Below are positions 24,801 through 37,000 of a DNA stretch of 64,000 nucleotides, piece by piece; position 1 is the first letter of the stretch, and every line of letters starts with the position of its first letter. This DNA comes from Mytilus trossulus. Its lineage: Eukaryota > Mollusca > Bivalvia > Mytilida > Mytilidae. The position numbers and the translations under genes are program-made. The notes beneath the pieces are model-generated. The model saw only the letters and a program-made list of their open reading frames with translations, was not told where the DNA came from and made no database searches. Where the stretch lies: the NCBI RefSeq assembly GCF_036588685.1, contig NC_086378.1, forward strand, positions 29,861,578 to 29,925,577, given 5' to 3'.

Positions 24801-27170
24801 ATATATAGGTTAACCACAAATTCAAATCAATTATACATTTGTAGGTTTCTATGCAGATTTTAACAAAACCTCAAAATCTAATATTCAATAATTGTAAACT
24901 GCAATATTTCCTCAATCCATGTAAATTAGTATCCACAAAGCATATATAAATTCACAATAACATGTACATGTATCTAAAAATTTGGAAAATTTCACAATGA
25001 AGATTTTGATTTATGAAAAACAAAATCTAAGCAAAGTCTACCAAACATGTGCTATTTATTAGTCTTTAGGTAATTAGTGTTGCTTTGTTGTGTACATGTA
25101 CCTCACAATTCTTTTAATTCCTTTAATCAAAGGTAAAATTGTGTTAAGAAGAAGACTCCTTTTCCCATGGTATTAGTTTTGGCTTAGAGTGTGGAAGGTA
25201 TCAGATTTGATTCCTGGCTGGGTAAAAGAAAAGACTTGCAACCTGGTATTTGCTTGTTCTCGTCTAAAGACCAAGCATTTAGTTATATGAATTAGAGCAA
25301 AGAATGGCTCATAGTCAGAACAGATTGGTCAGGTATACAAAGTTGTGTGACATTGTCACCTTTAAAACTTGTGAACATTGAAATTGAGAATGGAAATTGG
25401 GAATATGTCAAAGAGACAACAGCCGGACCAAAGAGCAGAAAGCCGCTGAAGGTCACAATTAAACACTAGTATGAAATATGGACTTTTGGTATGTGTAATA
25501 TGTCATAAAAAATTTGTTTACAATATATACATGATAAAAATTGAGAATGGAAATGGGGAATGTGTCAAAGAGACAACAACCCGACCTAGAAAAAACAACA
25601 GCAGAAGGTCATATATATATATATATACATGTAATGTTTTTGTTTGCATATATTTATCCCAACAAAGAATATACATGCACATAATATACACAGAGAAACC
25701 CAAAAGTCTGCAAAGGTTAGATAGGTAAACAGTGCAACATCAAATTAATTTTAAAGAAGAATTATCACTGACACTCAAATAAAAACAAGTTGAAAGAGAG
25801 TAGGAATACCCGTTATTGTCAGGCTTCAAAATGTCATATCGACTACTGTTAGCGTCAAATTGTTTAAATTCTACCATGTCTCGTCAAAATATCCTCATTG
25901 TGATTTGACAGAGGTCTCAAGTAATTTTCTTGACCGTCTTTTCTTTGCAGAAAAAAAATCAAAAGTGATTTGTCAAAATTGATCAATTTCTATATTTTTT
26001 AAGAATGTATAATAAAAGAAGATGTGGTACAATGTATGATTGCCAATGAGACAACTCTTCACCTGAGACCAAATGACACAGAAATTCACTTTAGCCCATA
26101 ACTCCTAGTCAAGTGTCAGTGTGAAGATCCAGTAATTTTTAAAGGTGGGTGTCCCAACCAAGGGTAAAGGGGGGTTCCAACTAAATGTCCCCATTCAAAT
26201 GCATTGATCACTTTAAAAAAAAAGATCCACCACTAATTGTATATTTTAAAGTCATGCACCAAAATTTACCCTAAACATCATTTTGCAAGAATTTCAACAA
26301 TTATTCGTCTTGACTATACCCCCAATATTATATCCTTCTTTTAGAGGATAATAGAGAGGACAGGACCTTTTTTGGGACGTTGGGATCAGGTGTTATTAAG
26401 CTCGGGATTTCTGGATTCATCCTTTCAGGATCTGGGAATTCTTTTTTAGAATTTCGGGAATAGGAATCCTCCCAACACCCCTCATAGTAATATCAAACAA
26501 GATTTTGAAAGGGGCATTAATGTCTTAAGACTAGTAAAAATTTCAGGACTATTATTAATCTAGAAAAATACTATACAGAAAATTGTGCCATGCTCTGCGA
26601 CTTGCTGTCAGAAATAGTCAACAAAAAAATGCAAAACTAATATTTTTTTATTTTTTTTTTAAATTTGCTTTAGATACTGAAAACATAATTACTTCTTTAC
26701 TATTTATGCTATTAAATGAGATATTTCAGCACCGTCCCATTTTTTCTATGCACAATCCCCCAACCCTTACCATTATATTTTATTTTGATGAAATAGTTGT
26801 TAATACATAAAATTTGTCAGGATAAGAAAATATGTAAATAATGACTCATTGTGTGACATGTGTATTCAAGCATGCAAATTTCCCAAATGACCTGTCATAA
26901 AAGGGTGTATTTTTAGAAAAGAAATTAGGGACAACAATTCCCTATTCTCCATCCTCTAATGTAAAATAGAACTGCAAATTTTTGGCTAGAAATTACCTGT
27001 GATCGTCATAACGCTTTTTTGGTCAAAGTAATAAAATTGTTACCTGGATGAAGCTGTTGAACAGGTGTGACCCGGGTCATAACGAAATACCCAAAACAAA
27101 AAGTTACCTTAGATTTGACTTCTAACAAACTGTATCCGTGATGCAAAGAAGTCTTCGATGAACGTGACAT
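21127..27170 (-). CDS. PARD6: Partitioning defective 6 (PAR-6), complete, 3 exons
   Basis: Exons on minus: 27170-27108, 23613-23391, 21800-21127; 960 nt, 319 residues, phases 0 and 1. Exons 1-2 give the PB1 domain: EVKSK then [10 protein letters not shown], and the acidic OPCA motif in [16 protein letters not shown], which in this family binds the PB1 of atypical PKC. Exon 3 gives the semi-CRIB ([20 protein letters not shown], the Cdc42-GTP contact) and the PDZ domain, with PLGFYIRDG as carboxylate loop and [16 protein letters not shown] after it. The Ser/Asp/Glu-rich tail ends in VVTL. PAR-6 is the scaffold of the PAR-3/PAR-6/aPKC polarity complex at apical or junctional cortex. It is slightly shorter than vertebrate PAR6 proteins (about 345-375 residues). 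The ATG at 27168-27170 has A at -3; an upstream in-frame TTG is not needed. Confidence 0.97.
23017..23375. repeat. 340-bp dispersed mussel repeat with 19-bp direct terminal repeats
   Basis: ACCTTTGATAACTATTTAC occurs at 23017-23035 and again at 23357-23375, bounding a block with GATGCCACTGCTGGTGAACG, GTATCACCAGCCCAGTAGTC and TAAACGCGCCTCTGGCGTAC. I know this block as a common mussel repeat. The shared ends look like one monomer of a tandem repeat or a circular-intermediate insertion. Its right edge is 15 bp from the PAR-6 exon-2 donor. Confidence 0.75.
24420..24570 (+). repeat. Mussel dispersed element, 3' fragment
   Basis: GCTGATTATGCGGTATGGGC to CTCATTGGCAATCGTACCAC plus poly-T, the same block as at 3213. 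In a PAR-6 intron. Confidence 0.8.
24790..24960. repeat. Degraded palindromic MITE
   Basis: GGTTAACCACAAATTCAAAT at left and ATTAGTATCCACAAAGC at right are diverged relatives of the MITE at 51788. In a PAR-6 intron. Confidence 0.4.
25165..25400 (+). mobile_element. Degraded tRNA-type SINE
   Basis: GATTTGATTCCTGGCTGGG resembles a polymerase III B box region. It is followed by GACTTGCAACCTGGTATTTG, TCTAAAGACCAAGCATTTAG and GAGCAAAGAATGGCTC, the body of a widespread molluscan SINE. The A box is not clear. In a PAR-6 intron. Confidence 0.55.
25385..25631 (+). repeat. Two head fragments of a mussel repeat plus AT microsatellite
   Basis: GAGAATGGAAATTGGGAATA at about 25386 and GAGAATGGAAATGGGGAATG at about 25543 are two partial copies, each followed by TGTCAAAGAGACAACA. 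An (AT)n run with ATATATATAT lies at about 25612-25627. Confidence 0.7.
26015..26490. repeat. Cluster of three mussel repeat fragments
   Basis: 26015-26095 is the inverted terminus of the mussel element (GATGTGGTACAATGTATGAT, GATTGCCAATGAGACAACTC). 26140-26225 is a GGGGTTCCAACTAAATGTCC element, also found at 29180, 34725 and 58965. 26340-26480 is a block with TTTCAGGATCTGGGAATTCT that recurs at 55440. Confidence 0.65.
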
Positions 27171-28779
27171 GATGAAAATACAGCCCAAAGGGCTTTTTAA
27201 TACTTTTTATTTTCTATTTCCACACCGTTGGTGTTATGTTGTTTATGAATGAACATCAACCTCTGACGTCACACATTGTGTAGTATAATCTCAAAACAAA
27301 ACGACAGGTGCGCGTTTCAGATAGTAGTTTTTTACATTAACAACATGAAGCCGTATTTTTCTGCAAACAGTTAACTGCAAAGTCTGTCACAAAGTTTATG
27401 TTTTCTTTGCTCATTTTGCTATCTTTTAGAAACATTCAAGTAATATTTCAAATCACAATTCAAAATTTACAAGCATTTCTGAAGTACACCACGGCGGGAA
27501 CCTTTGAAATAAGAGAAACATCAGACAAACTATACTAGTACAAAAACCGTTCGTGCGAGGGTCGTTAAACACTTTCATCATTCATAGTACAAATACAATT
27601 CTATATATCTATATTAAAATGAAGAAAAAACTGATAAACGAGGGGTCAACATTGTGAGAAAAAAGTCAATAAATAGATAAGTACTAGATATAGATTTGTC
27701 ATTTACTTGTCCATTTACGATTTTTGTATTAAACTAAATTAACCTAATTTAATGCCTGGGATTATTATACTAGTAGCCAATGATGACCAATGATTTGTAA
27801 TATAGTAACTCAGTATCATAAATGTATAAATAGTCCGAGACTTGTATACTTTGAAAAGCGGTTTTAGTTCAATGCCATTTTGATAGTACATGATCATACA
27901 TGCCCAACGTGTAAAAGTAAGTTTTATTGAAGTATTTAAAAATAAATCTCTTCGAATTATTATAGATATGAAAACAGAACTTCCGTAGATTTTAATGTAT
28001 TTTAATTGTTTCTTTTTTAAAATGTACTTGAAATGTTTATGCTATTGGCGAAATACTAACATGTCGTTGTCTAGACAATATGATTGTAAATTACTTTTAA
28101 TATAATTAATATATATTAATAACCTACCAAAGTCATGATTCATTGTTTGGCTTTTGTACTGGACGGTAAAGTAGAATGGCGCGGGATGTTTGAGCTTTTC
28201 CGTAGGATATTTCACGCTCTCTTTTTAAAATAGACATTTGCGCTCAGTTTTGTATAGGACATTTGCGCCTTTACAATATTTTCTTTATAGTTTAAAGTTA
28301 AATAGTAATTCCACAACACATTCGCATTTAAGAGTAGTTTCATACCACATTGCTATAGTTATATATACCTAAAAGTAACCATAATGAAGACATCAAAAAC
28401 ACGCATATACAGTTATCTGAGACCGAGTCTGAGACGCCTGTTCATCAATATATAACGCATTTTAATGTAACCAACAAAATAATAACTGCTTTTTAAAGAA
28501 CAAATTGAATACACCAAATAATTTTACACGTGCTCAACGTGCGCTGTGTTGATTGTTTAGCAATGTCACGTTTTGGTATCAAACTCGAAAGTTATTAAGC
28601 TTGCTATCAACAATTACTGAATAACATAACCGTTTGTCGAGATTCGTAATAAATGTTTAAAAAAAACCAGTTTAGTGTTAGATGCATGATTTTTTTAGAT
28701 GCAGATCTGTTCATTGTGTCTTTTTGTGTCACGATGTATAAGCACCCCGCCACGTCCACTTGTATTTTTGTCCATCTGA
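27171..28779. other. PAR-6 upstream region, no gene seen
   Basis: Presumed promoter and 5' UTR of PAR-6 lie next to 27170. The rest is AT-rich with no exon I can support. Confidence 0.45.
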
Positions 28780-29340
28780 TGAGTAATAAGCCTTTTTCAA
28801 CTGATTTTTATAGTTCGTTTTTATGTTCTACTGTTATACCACTGTCCCAGGTGAGGGGGAGGATTGGGATCCCGATAACATGTTTAACCCCGCCACATTA
28901 TTATGTATATGCCTGTCCCAAGTCAGGAGCCTGTAAATGCAGTGGTTGTCGTTTGATTTTCGTTCATTTTTTTTACATAAATAAGGCCGTTAGTTTCTCG
29001 TTTGAATTGTTTTACATTGTCTTATCGGGGCCTATTATAGCTAACTATGCGGTATGGGCTTTGCTCATTGTTGAAGGCCGTACGGTGACCTATAGTTGTT
29101 AATGTCTGTGTCATTTTGGTCTTTTGTGGATAGTTGTCTCATTGGCAATCATACCACATCTTCTTTTTTATATGTACACTCAGGGCTCAGGGGTGGATCC
29201 AGCCATTTAAAAAAGAGGGATCTCAACCCAGGACAAAGAGGGGGTTCCAACTATATGTCTCTATTCAAATGCATTGATCGTCCAAAAAAAAGGGGGGTTC
29301 CAACCCCCGGAACCCTCCCCCTAGATCCACTGGGGTAATA
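28780..29340 (+). repeat. Long copy of the mussel dispersed element plus a second element
   Basis: 28780-29175 runs from GTTCTACTGTTATACCACTG through CCCCGCCACATTATTATGTA, CAGTGGTTGTCGTTTGATTT and TATGCGGTATGGGCTTTGCT to CATTGGCAATCATACCACAT. The long plus-strand open frame over this block is a by-product of the repeat. 29178-29340 is a GGGGTTCCAACTATATGTCT element ending CCTAGATCCACTGG. Confidence 0.85.
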
Positions 29341-31140
29341 TTAGGACTTGGTTTAGTATATATGTTACAGTAAATAGGTGAAATTAGGAATTACACGTCA
29401 TTACTAAAATTTTAGTTAATACCTGTAACTACTAGCAGATTTAGTAATTTTTAAAAATGTATTTACTAGTTGTTTCTGTGATTACTGGTATTCACTGGGT
29501 TTTTTTTTGGTCATTTTTACAGCTATTTACTAACTTGATATTTTTGTTTTAAAATTGAAGATGTAATTCAAGATACCAAATAAGAAAGTAAACGGTTAGG
29601 TATTTTAGGGCTTACTTAATTAAGGATAAATGAATATAAGACACATATTTAGTGTTTTTGAATTGAAACTGGAAAATGGTTGTTTTTAAAGTTTTGAATC
29701 TCCCTAAAAATCATGTGTAGCATGCTAGACAATAATATCAATCCAAAATTGTGAAATACATTTGTGAGAAGTTTATAAGCAACTTTGCCAGCTCTTTTTG
29801 ATAATAAATACATTTGCCTTTTAAGTACACAATGTATATATATGCATGCATTGGTTCAATAATTTCGATAACATAATATTTAAGTGAAAGGAAATTTGTT
29901 TAATATTCGTATATCTTTATTCTCGTTAACCAAAGTACAATGGTAAAGAGACATATACAAATAAATTAACATACATGAAGTATAAATTTTAAATACAAAT
30001 GTAAAGTAGAGACATAAAGTGGTTACCCAGGAGATCAGTCTAGGCATTCGGTAATAATTATCCTTATAAACTCGCACTTGTATATGACTTTTACAATGAT
30101 TTGATGTTCATATATGTCAATTAATTTGATAACTTGCTAGAAACGTCCTTAATTTATGTTGAAAAGTTAATTTCTGTAATGGACGAATGGATTGGTTACA
30201 GGAAACTCAGACCAGACGAATTCGTGCTAAGAAGACAGAAGATGCACAGTATACCATTAGATACCAAAAATTCTAGAGATCTTGAGTAATGGTAGTTCCA
30301 AATTCGTAAAAGTTTTGGCAGATACCTTCTAATCTTATATAACTGAAAACAAATACATGCATGCGTTAAATTACAAAGACTCCACAATAAAACAGAAGCT
30401 GCACAAAGCTATTGGATTTTAAATATGCAGTGAAAGTTCCTAATGGTTGGAATGACGGTTAATATAATAATGAATCCATGTACATTTTTTTAAGAATGAC
30501 CTTCAACGGATATACGTTCGAATACTCTTGATCAAAAGGTCAGAAAACCCAAATTAGGCAATACACAAAAAAAAAAGGCTTTGGAGGATCAAAAATCAAA
30601 TTTAAAAACTTGTCTATTGACCTCTAAAGATGTCTTTTCTTTTTTTTCCATTTCGTTAGTTACTGCCTCGTTGACGTACAGTCGTAAACAATATTGCACG
30701 AAATTTCGCAACAGCGCCGAAACAGCTTTGATAATACCATGATTATTTGAAAAATAAAAGTTCAATACCATTTTTCTATATGTGAAAGGGGAAAGATAGC
30801 GACAGAAATATCACAGCAATGGGATTAACTGTTAGTAACACAGAATATCTCACGCCGTTTATAAAAATAACAATACTGGGGGGGGGAAAACACAGAACAG
30901 ATAGGGATACATGTCATGCAGGAGGCATTTATCTTTACAGATTACAGAAAGACAAAGTACTTGAAGTCTTCAATCAGAAGTCTTCAATCAAGACAATATA
31001 TCATCGCTGATCTACCAATGGTTTGCATGGTATAATACCATTTGATAGCATTCATTCATATATTTCAGCTAGTTGAAAAAGAATTTACTCAGTCCTTCAA
31101 GTTCAATATCTTTCGTCTTTACAATTCTTGAGACTGAAAA
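29341..31140. other. Intergenic AT-rich DNA, no gene seen
   Basis: Lies between the divergent PAR-6 and ACD genes. It has only short frames without recognisable products, a G9 run at about 30879-30887 and a short direct duplication of AGTCTTCAATCA at about 30965-30990. Confidence 0.5.
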
Positions 31141-31146
31141 TAGTAA

Positions 31147-31345
31147 AAATTGAGAATGGAAACGGGGAATGTGTCAAATAAGAGACAACAAACTGACCAC
31201 AGAACAGACAACAACAGAAGGTCATCAATAGGTCTTCAATGCAGCGAGAAACTCCCGCACCCGGAGGCGTCCTTCAGGTGGCCCATAAACAAATATGTAA
31301 TGTATACAAGTTCAGTGATAATGGACGTCATACTAAACTACAAAT
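31147..31345 (+). repeat. Mussel repeat fragment
   Basis: GAGAATGGAAACGGGGAATG, then CAGCGAGAAACTCCCGCACC and GGAGGCGTCCTTCAGGTGGC, the same family as at 7575 and 40580. Confidence 0.75.
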
Positions 31346-31519
31346 TATACAAAAGAAACTTAAATAAAAAATCATACATAATATCCAATTACAATGTTGA
31401 TTATATAGAAATATTCATCTCCATCCCCAATGAGGTGTGTAAATAATTAAGAATTTAGCTAAATTATACACAGCAATGCAATTATTTTAGGCAACTCGTA
31501 ATTTAAATGAATAATTTAT

Positions 31520-31830
31520 AGATATAAAAAGATGTGGTATGAGTGCCAATGCCGATACAACTCTTCATCAAAGTCATGATTAAAGGTCAAAGTAATGGCT
31601 TCGTCACGGAGTCAGTTCACACCGAACACTAAGATATAAAGGGACAGAAACATGACTAGTGTAAAACCATTCAAACGGGGAAATCGTCTAATCTATATAA
31701 AAATCGAGAAACGCGAAACACTTATGAACCACATCAACAAACGACAACTACTGAATATCTTTCTGACTTAGGACAGGTGCCGAAATGCAGCGGGTTTAAA
31801 CGTTGTAATATGTACCAACCTTCACCCTTA
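31520..31830 (-). repeat. Mussel dispersed element, inverted copy
   Basis: GATGTGGTATGAGTGCCAAT at the left, ACAAACGACAACTACTGAAT and TTAGGACAGGTGCCGAAATG at the right. Diverged copy of the family seen at 56440. Confidence 0.7.
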
Positions 31831-32757
31831 TCATCTGAAACAATAACCAGTGTTACATTACAACATAGAAAGGCACACTATAAGACAAGACATCATGCAA
31901 TTGAAATGACTTTACTCAATGAAAAGACATATTAACACAAGTGAACACACACTGAACAAATAATTTTAATCTATGGCTCAATGTAAATTTGACTAGATGC
32001 AATATGAGAACAGTATATCTAACAATAGGTATGTTCCTAAGTGATGCATTACATTTAAAATATACCAATGATATATTCAGGTAGGGCCGGATAATTTACG
32101 AATACCGGTTTATTGTAGCAAGGATTTGTTTGGTAAAAAAAAACTTTGTAAATTCTTGATGGCAAAGTAAACTCTTAGATTTTAAGCTTAACCCTGTCAC
32201 CTCTGAGAAGCCAAAAATTTCTAGAATTAAACTTTTTTCTTAACCTGATTTTTGGGTTATTAAAACTGTAACAAAATAATTGGTGAAGAAAAAATCATAT
32301 GGTGGTGCACTTATTTTTTTGCTACGGACATTGAAAATGCTCAATTTTGATGATTTTCCCATTTTTCATCGATTTTTATCTAATTTTGGGCTATTATCGT
32401 GAAAAAAAATCACTGTCCCACAATTAAACTTTTTTTATACTTTCTATAAAGATGAAGTGAACCAATCTGAATAAATTTTACTTACAAAAACTATAGGTAG
32501 GTGTTAATATAAGAAAGTTTATCATATTTTGACGCTTTTTTGGGTAAAATTTACCATGCTGTCAAATTTGTATTTTTTTGTGATTTTCCTCAGTTATAAG
32601 AAAAAAATGCATATTATTTCAACTTGTTTGTTATAAATGATTGGAAAAATACATATCTAAGATTTGAAAAGATTAAAATGATATGGGATGTACATGATTC
32701 TTGTAAAAAGTATCCTCTTAGATTTTAAATTCATACTCTTATCTAAATTTTTTTTTT
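31831..32757. other. Intergenic AT-rich DNA, no gene seen
   Basis: No supported exon. CTCTTAGATTTTAA occurs twice (about 32172 and 32714), which hints at a decayed repeat spanning about 550 bp. Confidence 0.45.
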
Positions 32758-33070
32758 TTTTATGACCCATTTATGACCCATTTATGAGCATTATGTTTTC
32801 TGGTCTGTGCGTCCGTCCATCCGTCTGTTCGTCCGTCTGTCCCGCTTCAGGTTAAAGTTTTTGGTCTAAGTAGATTTTGATGAAGTTGAAGTCAAATAAA
32901 CTTGAAACGTAGTAAACATTTTCAATATGATATGATCTTTCTAATTCTAATGCCAAATTAGAGATTTTATCCCATTTTCACGGTCCACTGAACATAGAAA
33001 ATGATAGTGCGGATGGGGCATCTGTGTACTTGGGACACATTCGTGTATTCCCTATATAGATACCGTATAA
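32758..33070 (+). repeat. Bivalve repeat (GTCCGTCTGT type), first copy
   Basis: GCATTATGTTTTCTGGTCTG, repeated CGTCCGTC motifs, GCTTCAGGTTAAAGTTTTTG, TTCACGGTCCACTGAACATA and GGGCATCTGTGTACTTGGGA. Two further partial copies lie at 57914-58720. Confidence 0.8.
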
Positions 33071-33494
33071 AATTAAAGTGTCCACTAACGGAGAAGGTTT
33101 ACGAATGGTTATAATCGGCCCTAAATTAAAACGGCACCTTCCTTTAAAATTTATGTTTTTTTTTCCATAATTTTAATTGTTTCAAATGGCAAAATTAACC
33201 TTGGCCTCCAGCCACGATCCAAAAATTTTTATGTTGATAAATTATATATCAAAATTGGAATCTTTTGGTTACATTGAAAACATTTTGGATCGTAGGTGGC
33301 GGCCTAGAGCCTTTAGGTCTGAAAATTGCACAATGATCACTTTTTTTTTTTTATCAAAATGTCCAAGATGGGCCTACTTTGGAGAATATTATGTACGTTT
33401 ATGAAAAGACTGGAATATTTACAAGGCTTTTGAATAGACCCTGATTTACGAATCAAATCGTGACCTTTTTTGTTGTTTTATGATAAAGTTGATA
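33071..33494. other. Intergenic DNA upstream of ACD, no gene seen
   Basis: A short plus-strand open frame at 33177 has no recognisable product and uses a non-ATG start. I treat the stretch as ACD upstream sequence. Confidence 0.4.
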
Positions 33495-33537
33495 TTTTCA
33501 GAGACATATAATAATTGTATTATATGTCTCTGATATT
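33495..33537. repeat. Short perfect-stem palindrome (CAGAGACATATA family)
   Basis: CAGAGACATATAATAATTG and its inverse ending ATATGTCTCTG make a hairpin with a small loop. The same end sequence bounds the element at 45598-49352, so this may be a minimal derivative. It lies about 450 bp upstream of the ACD start codon. Confidence 0.6.
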
Positions 33538-33983
33538 TTAGGCCATTTTCTGCCATAAGTGAACCTTAATAGTTAAGACTGGACTATTAGTAAAATAGTC
33601 CAATAGTTAGTATAGAAAGTCCGTGAATAGTCCAAGGTAAAAAAATATGTTTTAAAATTGTGAACATATATATCTCAATACACATACACATCAGTTTGTG
33701 GTGTTGCATAACTGGGATGATATCCATGAAGAAGGTGGTAGTTTACTGGGTTAGTTAGTGCATCGTTAAAATTTCCTAGTCTTCATCTTCAGAGACAGAG
33801 TACATGTAATAGCGTACGTCTCAACTCGGCCGATTTCATACCCTCATCTAACGGATAGAAGGAGAGTAGCGGATTCTACCGAGGATTGCCGAATGAGAGT
33901 AATAAATAAAGCCGGATATTTTCTCCTATTTCCGACATTGGTCAAATCTTATAATCTCCCTTCTCCAAAATACGAAATCCAAA

Positions 33984-34082
33984 ATGCCAAGAAAAAACCC
34001 AGCGCATCTCAAACCTTGGCTGATTGACGCTATACTAATGAATACGGAACCAACTAAAGCAAATTCAGTCAAAATTCTCAAG
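33984..34082 (+). CDS. ACD: ACD exon 1: start codon and first OB-fold segment
   Basis: 33 codons from ATG (A at -3) to AAG before GTAATT. PWLIDAIL and the following helix ending SVKILK align by eye with the beginning of the vertebrate TPP1 OB fold. The phase-0 donor fits exon 2. Reverse-transcriptase-like sequence begins about 9 bp beyond the donor, so a chance fusion was considered, but the exon itself does not resemble the retroelement. Confidence 0.75.
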
Positions 34083-37000
34083 GTAATTTTGTTCATAAAC
34101 CCTCATAAGGCAACTGGCTTAGACAACATCAGTGGCAGAATATAAAGAGATCAAACACAGATATGCTCCATTAGCAGTGATGAGTTTACAGAAAATACAT
34201 GTTAATGATATTGGGCGGTAATTTTCTGGCTTGTATTTCCCCCTTTTTTAAATGCTGGTGCTACACTAGCATGTTTCCAGTCTGTTGGTGTTATGCTAGT
34301 TTCAAATGATGTTTTAAAGATTAGTGACTATATATAGTGTAAGAAATTACAAAATTTGGACCTGTTTTATATCACCACCAAACACATCATCAACCACCTT
34401 GAAAAGAACAATATTATGAATATACTTTATGACCTCCAGCATGGCTTCCGTCACTCACGATCTTGTGAGACCCAACTAATTTCATTCATACAAGAGCTTG
34501 CAGCAAATATAACAACAATAACACACAAACAGACTTAATTATAATGGACTTTGCCAAAGCATTTGACAGAGTCCCTCATAAAAGACTTCTATACAAACTT
34601 AATTATTATTGGATTCAAAAAGAAACACTAAACTGGGTCGCTGCCTTCTTAAATGACAGAACACAAACAGTTGTCCTGGATGGAGAGTCATCTGACCTGG
34701 CTCCAGTCACCTCAAGGCACAGTTCTTGTTTTTTAAAAGGGGGGTTCCCAACCCAGAGTAAAGGGGGGGGGGGGGGGGGTTCCAAGTATATTGTCGCTGT
34801 TATGCAAAAACCTCGTATCTCAATTTTTTGCGGAAATCTTTTTATCGATTATTTTGGATTAAGTATGTATGTTCCATTGTATGCGAAAATATCTGATCTT
34901 CTAACCAATCATTAATCCGAATTCTGACATATGACGAAAAAGTGTAGTCGGATTGGTGAGACATTATGTTGTGCGAAAATATCGTATTTCAAAACCGGCA
35001 GCTGACATTATAACAGGAAGAGTTTAATCAATTTCAGGTTCTCAACGCTAATATATTAGCTTAAGAATAAGGAAAAGCTTTGAAAATACAATATAGTAGC
35101 AGAAAGTTTTGCTCGTCTTGGTAATTGATTGGTTAAAAAATCAGATATTTTGGCATACAAAGGAACATACATATTTAATTCTAAAAAAGCGATAAAAGAT
35201 TTCAGTTTTTACTGCCTGGTGTAAAATTATCAAAACCTTAGATACGAGGTTTTTGCATAACAGCGACGATATGCTCCTATTCAAATACATTGATCATTTA
35301 AAAAAAGGGGGGTTCCAAACTCCAAAACCCCTCCCCCTGGATCCGCCAATGCCTATGGTCTACCTATTATATATTGTGTTAATTTGTCCTGGTCCTGAAC
35401 CTGCATGAAATATTTGCCACTGGAAGTTAAACAGCCAGCATTTAATCAGTCAATCATGTAATGACATTTACCCCAATTCTTTTACTGTTAATTCAGAAAT
35501 TATTGCATGCATTTATTTATTTTATTTTTAAGAATGGATAAAAAAGCAAGTTTACGTATCATTATGATAATGATTATTTCGATTTCGATTTCCTCCAAAA
35601 AAAATCTGCATACTGTGATACAGGACAATGTTTCAGTTATCAGTATGAGAGTCCATATTATTTCAATACTCACTCAGTCAAGTCACTCAGTCATTTATAA
35701 AAACCTCACAATAATTTCTAAATTTACAGTTTTTGATAAATGTTTTTCTATTCAGCATTTAGTCACAAGAGAAGATGGATCAGTGATAAGGGAAGTAACT
35801 GATGGCAGTGTGTTCATCAAAGCTGACTTTTCACAAGAGGCCATTGAAGAAATGTTCAGGTAACATATTTACTGAGTTGGTTACTAGAAATAAGATTTTG
35901 TTATTTGAAACTAAACAGAAACTAATTTAAAGTAAATTTATTGGTTCCTTTATTTCCAAAAACAAAAAAGTATTATATATCTATGTACAAAATCAATTAC
36001 AGATAACTGGCCATTCCCGATAGTTTGATGAAAAAACACATAGTTACAATTCAGCATAGACTAGTGATATTTATACTTTGTCCTTTACTCTCTTTACTTA
36101 CTTGGCGACCGAAACATTTTACAGCATTCCTCACGCAATTGGAAGCAGTACCTTTGGCCAAGCGAGCCAGTCGAAATGGTACGGAATTGCTGGTAAAATG
36201 TCGTCTATTTTTGGGAAGAAAGTTTAATGAACATTCAGACCACACAACCTATACTGTCTTTACACAGCCTGACAACTTATTGTATTATTCTTTCCACGAT
36301 GCAAGAGGACAAACACATTTTGGCAGAATAATTTTAACAAGCATTTTCACAACAAAAACATTTTATTTTAATTTATTTTTATAGTTTATTTACAATGAAC
36401 TTTCACTTTCAGTTGCTATTAATAATGTTACTTACCATTCATTGTAACATTGTGACGTTTAAATTTTAACAACCCGATTTTGTACTTCAGCATGATTTTA
36501 TGTATTGTTTTTATCCTGATGACCGTGCCCTAGGCACAAAAACATGTTGATCAATGAATTTCTGCAGCAGTCCCTAAAGTGTTGTTGTTATAAGACTCTC
36601 CACATTCTATGTACAAAATGTATTAACATGAGAAATGACCAAAAAGAGAATCAAAAGTCAAAATGAGAAACGACAACAAGACACCCAACAGTTTACAAAA
36701 CATTAAAGAGTGAACAACACAAACCCCACCCAAAACAATTCAAAGTTTTTATTAGACTATGCCTCTATTGGTTGAGGTAGATCTGTATAAATCACCTATT
36801 TTTTTAATAACATGTAAATTAAATGAACAATTAAAATGAAAAAGAACAGTTGGCCAAAACCTGAGGTGAATTATTAAGTAAAGACTAAACTAAAGAGAAT
36901 CATTTTGTTTGGCAAGGTTTAAGTTTGCAAAAATGTACATGTTACTAATAGTTTTGGTGTCTTCCAATTTCATTCAAAAATCATTTTAGCAAAGGATTCG

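Noticed and set aside
25165-25260. Possible tRNA gene from the GATTTGATTCC B-box-like word
   Set aside because: No cloverleaf can be drawn and the following sequence matches a molluscan SINE body.
28653-29102. 149-codon plus-strand open frame
   Set aside because: It covers a copy of the dispersed mussel element that recurs at 3213, 24420 and 56440; the frame is not conserved between copies.
35507-35863. 118-codon frame containing ACD exon 2 as the gene start
   Set aside because: Its first 83 codons are MITE sequence. The better start is the ATG at 33984, which supplies the expected OB-fold beginning.
36025-36384. 119-codon plus frame and an overlapping 64-codon minus frame
   Set aside because: Composition is slightly coding-like but no family is recognised on either strand, and both lie inside an ACD intron. 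Left as unexplained.
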